From a bacterium (GTDB lineage: Bacteria; Atribacterota; Phoenicimicrobiia; Phoenicimicrobiales; Phoenicimicrobiaceae): DNA of 9,531 nucleotides. The translations under genes and the position numbers were made by a program. The DNA lies in assembly GCA_018819665.1 (NCBI GenBank), contig JAHJOY010000136.1:1-9531 (forward strand), in the 5' to 3' direction. The notes under the pieces are model-generated. The model was not told the origin of the DNA. It made no database searches and saw only the letters and a program-made list of their open reading frames with translations. This document shows positions 5,713 to 9,531 of this stretch, piece after piece; position 1 is the stretch's first letter; the number at the start of each line of letters is the position of its first letter.

Positions 5713-7428
5713 CTATCCTGCAACTCTCAGCATTTCTTCTATAGTGGTAATTCCCTGCATTGCTTTTTCCAACCCGCTATCTTTTAGCGTTTTCATTCCT
5801 TTTTTTATAGCAGCATCTTTAATTGCACTACTTGAGGCTTTGGATATTATCAATGACCTAATTTCTTCATCCAAGACAATAAGTTCATATATAGAAGTTC
5901 TTCCATAATATCCTGTATTTTTACAAAAAGAACAGCCTGTCCCTCTGTATAGTTTAATTTTACCACCCTTCTTTAAGTTGCCCTTAATATTAAGTCCGCT
6001 TAAAACATCTTTTCCAGGTATATATTCTTCTTTACATTTTTCACATATAACTCTAACTAGCCTTTGAGCTATTACTGCAATCACCGAAGATGAAATTAAA
6101 AATGTTTCAACATCCATATCAATCAATCTGGTTAAGGCACTGGCTGCATCATTGGTATGAAGGGTGCTGAAAACCAAATGCCCTGTTAAAGCTGCTTGAA
6201 CCGCAATTTTAGCAGTTTCGGCATCTCTTATTTCTCCGACCATTATAATATCCGGATCCTGCCTTAATATTGAGCGTAGTGTGTTGGCAAAAGTTAAATT
6301 AATTTTTGGCTTTATTTGGATTTGATTTATTCTGTCTAACTTATATTCTACCGGATCTTCTACAGTTATAATGTTCTTATCCCTATAATTTACTTCGTTT
6401 AAAGCGGCATACAAAGTAGTAGTTTTTCCGCTGCCGGTAGGTCCGGTAAGTAAAACTATTCCATAAGATTTAAAAATTATCGATTTAAATTCCTCTAATT
6501 GCTCAGGGATGAATCCAAGTTGTTCTAATTTTATCAATCCTTTACTTTTATCTAATAATCTTAAAACAACTTTTTCTCCAAATACAGTAGGAATAGTAGA
6601 AACTCTTAAGTCAACTTCCCTGGTTCCGAATTTTACCTGGAAACGTCCATCCTGAGGAAGACGTCTTTCAGCAATGTCCATCTTGGCTAATATTTTTATC
6701 CGGGATATAATCGCAGATTTTATTGTATTGGGTAAAGTTTTAATATCATGCAGCATTCCATCAATGCGGAAACGAACTAAAAGCCCTTTTTCATTTGGTT
6801 CAATATGAATATCACTTGCTCTATCCTTAACACCTTGCACAATTAACATATTTACCAGCTGTATAATAGGGGCTTCCCTACTTATTGCTTCTAATTTTTT
6901 AGAATCTTCATCCTCTTCCTCTTCTTTAAATACCACTTCTGTTCCCAATTTTTCAATTATGTCGTCATACTCGCCCAATTCGTAATAATTAGTAATAGCA
7001 TTTAGAACATCCTCTTCAGAGGCCAACAATGATTTAATCTTTTTTACGTTAGTATGATCTCTTATAAAATCTATAGCATAAATATCTAATGGGTTAGCCA
7101 TAGCAATAATTAATTCATCGTCATTTTTACTTATGGGAATTAGTTTAAACTGTAAGGCGGTTTCCTTTGATATAAAAGATATTACTTCTGGGTCTATTAC
7201 GTAATTTGATAGGTCTACATATTCTGTTTCGTAGACATATTGTAAAACCTCATATAGTTCTTCCCTGGTTATTACCCCTGTTTCAACGAATATTTCACCT
7301 AATCGTTTTTTATTGCCTTTTTTTTGCAGTTCAAGGGCTTCTTTTAACTGTTGGGGGGTAATTAATCCCTGTTCAATTAAAATATCTCCGATTCTTCTAT
7401 TGGTAAAAGGTTTTTTGGGCATTTCCAT
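5713..7428 (-). CDS. pilB: Type IV pilus assembly / type II secretion ATPase (PilB/GspE family)
   Basis: This cytoplasmic hexameric AAA-like ATPase powers pilin polymerisation or pseudopilus assembly. The 571 residues are typical. An N-terminal MshEN-type domain (RRIGDILIEQGLITPQQL at 11-28, then RLGEIFVETGVITREEL at 42-58) comes first and in relatives can bind c-di-GMP. The N2 part contains ASDIHIEP (204-211). The C-terminal ATPase has the Asp box RLPQDGR (256-262), Walker A GPTGSGKT (329-336), Walker B DPDIIMVGEIRD (391-402) and the His box ALTGHLVFSTLHTND (413-427). Cys462, Cys465, Cys499 and Cys502 form the zinc motif of PilB/GspE extension ATPases, unlike PilT. The start is ATG 7428 with GGAG at 7440-7437, eight bases away. 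PilT, PilC and pilins are not in the window, so pilus versus secretion use cannot be settled; N-terminal architecture favours PilB. Confidence 0.93.
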   Translation of the reverse strand: MEMPKKPFTNRRIGDILIEQGLITPQQLKEALELQKKGNKKRLGEIFVETGVITREELYEVLQYVYETEYVDLSNYVIDPEVISFISKETALQFKLIPISKNDDELIIAMANPLDIYAIDFIRDHTNVKKIKSLLASEEDVLNAITNYYELGEYDDIIEKLGTEVVFKEEEEDEDSKKLEAISREAPIIQLVNMLIVQGVKDRASDIHIEPNEKGLLVRFRIDGMLHDIKTLPNTIKSAIISRIKILAKMDIAERRLPQDGRFQVKFGTREVDLRVSTIPTVFGEKVVLRLLDKSKGLIKLEQLGFIPEQLEEFKSIIFKSYGIVLLTGPTGSGKTTTLYAALNEVNYRDKNIITVEDPVEYKLDRINQIQIKPKINLTFANTLRSILRQDPDIIMVGEIRDAETAKIAVQAALTGHLVFSTLHTNDAASALTRLIDMDVETFLISSSVIAVIAQRLVRVICEKCKEEYIPGKDVLSGLNIKGNLKKGGKIKLYRGTGCSFCKNTGYYGRTSIYELIVLDEEIRSLIISKASSSAIKDAAIKKGMKTLKDSGLEKAMQGITTIEEMLRVAG

Positions 7429-7458
7429 TTATATAACTCCCGCCATATTCACTAATTT

Positions 7459-7486
7459 GTATCTCGTATCTCGTGAATCGTATCTC
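7459..7486. repeat. Heptamer array GTATCTC, four units
   Basis: The units are GTATCTC, GTATCTC, GTGAATC and GTATCTC in exact 7-base register. The array lies 30 bases upstream of the pilB/gspE start, inside its 5' leader if transcription starts upstream. Confidence 0.8.
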
Positions 7487-7492
7487 ACTAAG

Positions 7493-7532
7493 AATTAGTT
7501 AGTTGGTTAGTTAGTTACCTGGTTAGCTGGTT
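7493..7532. repeat. Octamer array (consensus ANYTNGTT), five units
   Basis: The units are AATTAGTT, AGTTGGTT, AGTTAGTT, ACCTGGTT and AGCTGGTT. The last four bases are almost constant (RGTT) and the first half drifts. It follows the GTATCTC array after six bases. Confidence 0.7.
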
Positions 7533-7540
7533 AAGAAAAA

Positions 7541-7568
7541 GAAGTCAGAAGCCAGAATACAGAATCCG
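7541..7568. repeat. Heptamer array GAAGNCA, four units
   Basis: The units are GAAGTCA, GAAGCCA, GAATACA and GAATCCG in exact register, with divergence increasing to the right. Confidence 0.65.
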
Positions 7569-7590
7569 ATTCTTTTTATCTCTTTATCTA

Positions 7591-7639
7591 AAAACTGTAA
7601 ACCGATAACTGAAAACTGAAAACTTGCATCTTGCATTTA
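7591..7639. repeat. Heptamer arrays AAAACTG (five units) and GCATCTT (two units)
   Basis: AAAACTG, TAAACCG, ATAACTG, AAAACTG and AAAACTT are followed in the same 7-base register by GCATCTT and GCATTTA. On the minus strand a weak promoter-like pair, TTTACA and TAAAAA with a 17-base spacer, begins within this block; it could serve pilB/gspE but is poorly supported. Confidence 0.7.
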
Positions 7640-7654
7640 AAACTAACGACTAAT

Positions 7655-9531
7655 TTATTTCTTTGTAAACAAGTCTCCAAATAAATCCTTGAACAATATT
7701 TTATCTACACTCTGTTTTTTATTATACTCTTTCATGAATCTTTTTTGTTCTTCTTTTTCAGCTCTTCGAATACTTAAACTTATCTTTTTCCTTCGACTAT
7801 CTAATTTTATCACCAAAGCTGTCACTTCTTCTCCCACCGAAAGAACGCTTTCCGGATTATCTATTTTTTTATGGGATATTTCTGATAAGGGGACTAAACC
7901 ATCAATATTTTCTTCTAAGTTTACAAAGGCTCCAAAATCGGTAAGATTTACTACCTTACCTTCCACTAAAGTTCCAACTACATATTTCTTTTTAATCTCT
8001 AACCAGGGGTCTGGTAATAATCTTTTTTTACTTAAAGTCAGCTGTAATTTTTCTTTATCTATTTTTATTACCTCAAATTCATATTCTTTATCTTTTTTTA
8101 ATTTTTCATTAGGATGGGTAACCCTCTCCCAATCTATTTCAGACACGGGTACAAATCCTTCTATTCCCTTGTCCAATTTAATAAATGCTCCAAAGTCTCT
8201 TACTCTTATTACCTTGCCTTTTACAACAGAACCTATTTTATAAAATTTGTCTATATCCTCCCAGGGGTTGGGTAAAGTTCGTTTTCTACTTAAAAATATT
8301 AAGTGGGCATCCTCGTCAATTTTTATTACTTTTAAGGGGAGTACCATATATTTTTTAAGTACTGCAGAAGGTCTTTCTACATATTCCCAATCAATCTCAG
8401 ATAAATGAACTACGCCGGATACTCCCGCTTCCAGCTCTACATTGGCTCCATAAGAAGTTACTTGAGTGATTTTCCCTTCCACGACCGAACCAATTGGATA
8501 TTTTTTCTTAACATCCTCCCAGGGGTTAGGTAATAATTGCTTTAAACCTAAAGATATTTTCTTTTTCTCGGATTCGATTTCTAAAATTCTTAATTTTAAA
8601 ACTTCTCCTTCGGAAATTAATTCTGAAGGATTCTTTACATAAGCCCAGGCCATTTCTGAAATATGTAATAGTCCATTAAGGCCTTCTTCTATTTCAACAA
8701 AAGCACCAAAATCTTTAATTTTTATCACTTTTCCTTCTACTTCGTCACCAATAGAATACTTTTCTTTAACATCCTTCCAAGGATCCGGGGAAAATTGTTT
8801 TATGCTCAGGGATATTTTTTCATTTTCTTTATTGTAGTCAATAATTTTTACCTTTATTTTATCCCCAATTTTTAGCAATATAGTGGCATCCTTCATATCA
8901 CGCCAGGTAATTTCTGAAATATGAAGCAATCCTTCGACCCCGCCTATATCAACAAATGCTCCAAATTTTGTAATGTTGGTTACAATCCCTTCTTTTTCCT
9001 GTCCTACTGTTAAATCAGCTAATGTTTTTTTATGCATTACTTTACGTTCTTTCTCCACAATTAGACGATGAGAGAGAATAACTTTGTTCTCCCTTTTTTC
9101 CAGCTTAATTATAACAAAATCTAATTTTTTCCCTATATATTTGTCTAAATCTTCATCTTTTATAAATTTGGTTTCGATCTGAGATTTAGGAACAAATCCT
9201 TTTAATCCTATATTAACAATTAAACCATTTGAATTTTTTTCGATTACTTCTGCATTAATTTTTTCTTTCTTTCTGTATATTTCATTAAGTTTTTCCCATA
9301 GTTGAAAATATTTTGCCTTCTCTTTTGATAAAGAAACATTTCCATTTTTTTCATCAACATTAACAACATATAGATAAACTTCATCACCAATTTCTAAAGT
9401 GTGGGTTATGGTTTCTTCTTCTTCAGAAAAGAGTGATTTTTCGGTTTTGGGAAGATGCCCCTCCATTTTATATTGCATATCAACCAGATATCCATCTTCA
9501 TCGACTTTCATTATCTGGCCTTTTATTATAT
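7655..9531 (-). CDS. rpsA: Ribosomal protein S1 family, at least seven S1 domains, 5' end outside window
   Basis: S1 proteins bind mRNA on the 30S subunit and help initiation. The frame stays open to the window edge, and the residues before the ATG at 9511 (IIKGQI) belong to the first S1 domain, so that ATG is internal and the gene is truncated here. Counting from 9511, S1 domains lie at about 1-65, 84-150, 169-238, 254-324, 340-410, 426-496 and 512-582, followed by a basic tail of about 36 residues. Domains one and two are divergent, as in E. coli S1 where they contact the ribosome. The later ones carry the RNA-binding FGAF signature (FGAFVD, FGAFVE, FGAFIK, FGAFVN; YGANVE in the fifth). Four linkers repeat the pattern P(D/N)PW...K.Y.(I/V)G. 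E. coli S1 has six domains, so this one has an extra repeat-type domain. A fusion further upstream, such as the IspH-S1 fusions of some Firmicutes, cannot be excluded. Confidence 0.92.
   Translation of the reverse strand, partial: IIKGQIMKVDEDGYLVDMQYKMEGHLPKTEKSLFSEEEETITHTLEIGDEVYLYVVNVDEKNGNVSLSKEKAKYFQLWEKLNEIYRKKEKINAEVIEKNSNGLIVNIGLKGFVPKSQIETKFIKDEDLDKYIGKKLDFVIIKLEKRENKVILSHRLIVEKERKVMHKKTLADLTVGQEKEGIVTNITKFGAFVDIGGVEGLLHISEITWRDMKDATILLKIGDKIKVKIIDYNKENEKISLSIKQFSPDPWKDVKEKYSIGDEVEGKVIKIKDFGAFVEIEEGLNGLLHISEMAWAYVKNPSELISEGEVLKLRILEIESEKKKISLGLKQLLPNPWEDVKKKYPIGSVVEGKITQVTSYGANVELEAGVSGVVHLSEIDWEYVERPSAVLKKYMVLPLKVIKIDEDAHLIFLSRKRTLPNPWEDIDKFYKIGSVVKGKVIRVRDFGAFIKLDKGIEGFVPVSEIDWERVTHPNEKLKKDKEYEFEVIKIDKEKLQLTLSKKRLLPDPWLEIKKKYVVGTLVEGKVVNLTDFGAFVNLEENIDGLVPLSEISHKKIDNPESVLSVGEEVTALVIKLDSRRKKISLSIRRAEKEEQKRFMKEYNKKQSVDKILFKDLFGDLFTKK

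Noticed and set aside
7590..7620. Sigma-70-like promoter for pilB/gspE (TTTACA, 17 bases, TAAAAA)
   Set aside because: The -10 box matches only four of six bases and the -35 box is part of a heptamer repeat; too weak to list as its own feature.
7459..7639. Possible CRISPR array
   Set aside because: The units are 7-8 bases with no spacers and no cas genes nearby; these are simple tandem repeats.
7689..8243. Plus-strand open frame of 184 codons
   Set aside because: It lies fully antisense to the S1 coding region, matches no family I recognise, and is explained by the skewed codon composition of the real gene.

Overview
The window is strongly AT-rich and every convincing gene reads on the minus strand. 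In transcription order (right to left) they are a ribosomal protein S1 family gene cut by the right edge, a PilB/GspE-type secretion ATPase, alaS, ruvX, mltG, udk, a small DUF559 (Vsr-like) nuclease gene, and the first codons of a further gene at the left edge. The order alaS-ruvX-mltG-udk is the Firmicutes-type arrangement (compare B. subtilis alaS-yrzL-yrrK-yrzB-yrrL...udk). The S1 protein has at least seven S1 domains. The gaps are full of short tandem repeats and palindromes, which I associate with uncultured anaerobic candidate phyla such as Atribacterota or with deep Firmicutes relatives. That placement is inference; no rRNA or taxon-specific marker is present.

Layout: 7655-9531 S1 (5' end outside the window); 7429-7654 gap made of five short tandem-repeat blocks; 5713-7428 pilB/gspE; 5504-5712 gap with two palindromes, a GAAA-loop hairpin and a heptamer block; 2846-5503 alaS; 2621-2845 gap with a heptamer array, an outward-facing palindrome pair and an octamer array that carries the ruvX ribosome binding site; 2189-2620 ruvX, overlapping mltG by ATGA; 1239-2192 mltG; a long hairpin with U-tract (1195-1239); 570-1181 udk; 100-447 DUF559 between two copies of a C-rich palindromic repeat; 1-28 start of another gene. 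No gap exceeds 300 bases.

The genes are mostly housekeeping: translation (S1, AlaS), RNA/DNA metabolism (RuvX), peptidoglycan chain-length control (MltG) and pyrimidine salvage (Udk), with one envelope-machine motor (PilB/GspE). ruvX and mltG are translationally coupled. The hairpin after mltG probably ends or attenuates that unit before udk.

The unusual material is between the genes. (a) The DUF559 gene is bracketed by same-orientation copies of a palindromic repeat, and one arm supplies its last codons and stop. This resembles the RAYT/REP arrangement but with a restriction-like nuclease instead of a Y1 transposase. (b) A family of palindromes has a fixed frame (GTAGGGG, ATNCAT centre, CCC) but arms that differ between copies while staying complementary. 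(c) Unrelated 7-bp and 8-bp tandem arrays fill three of the gaps.
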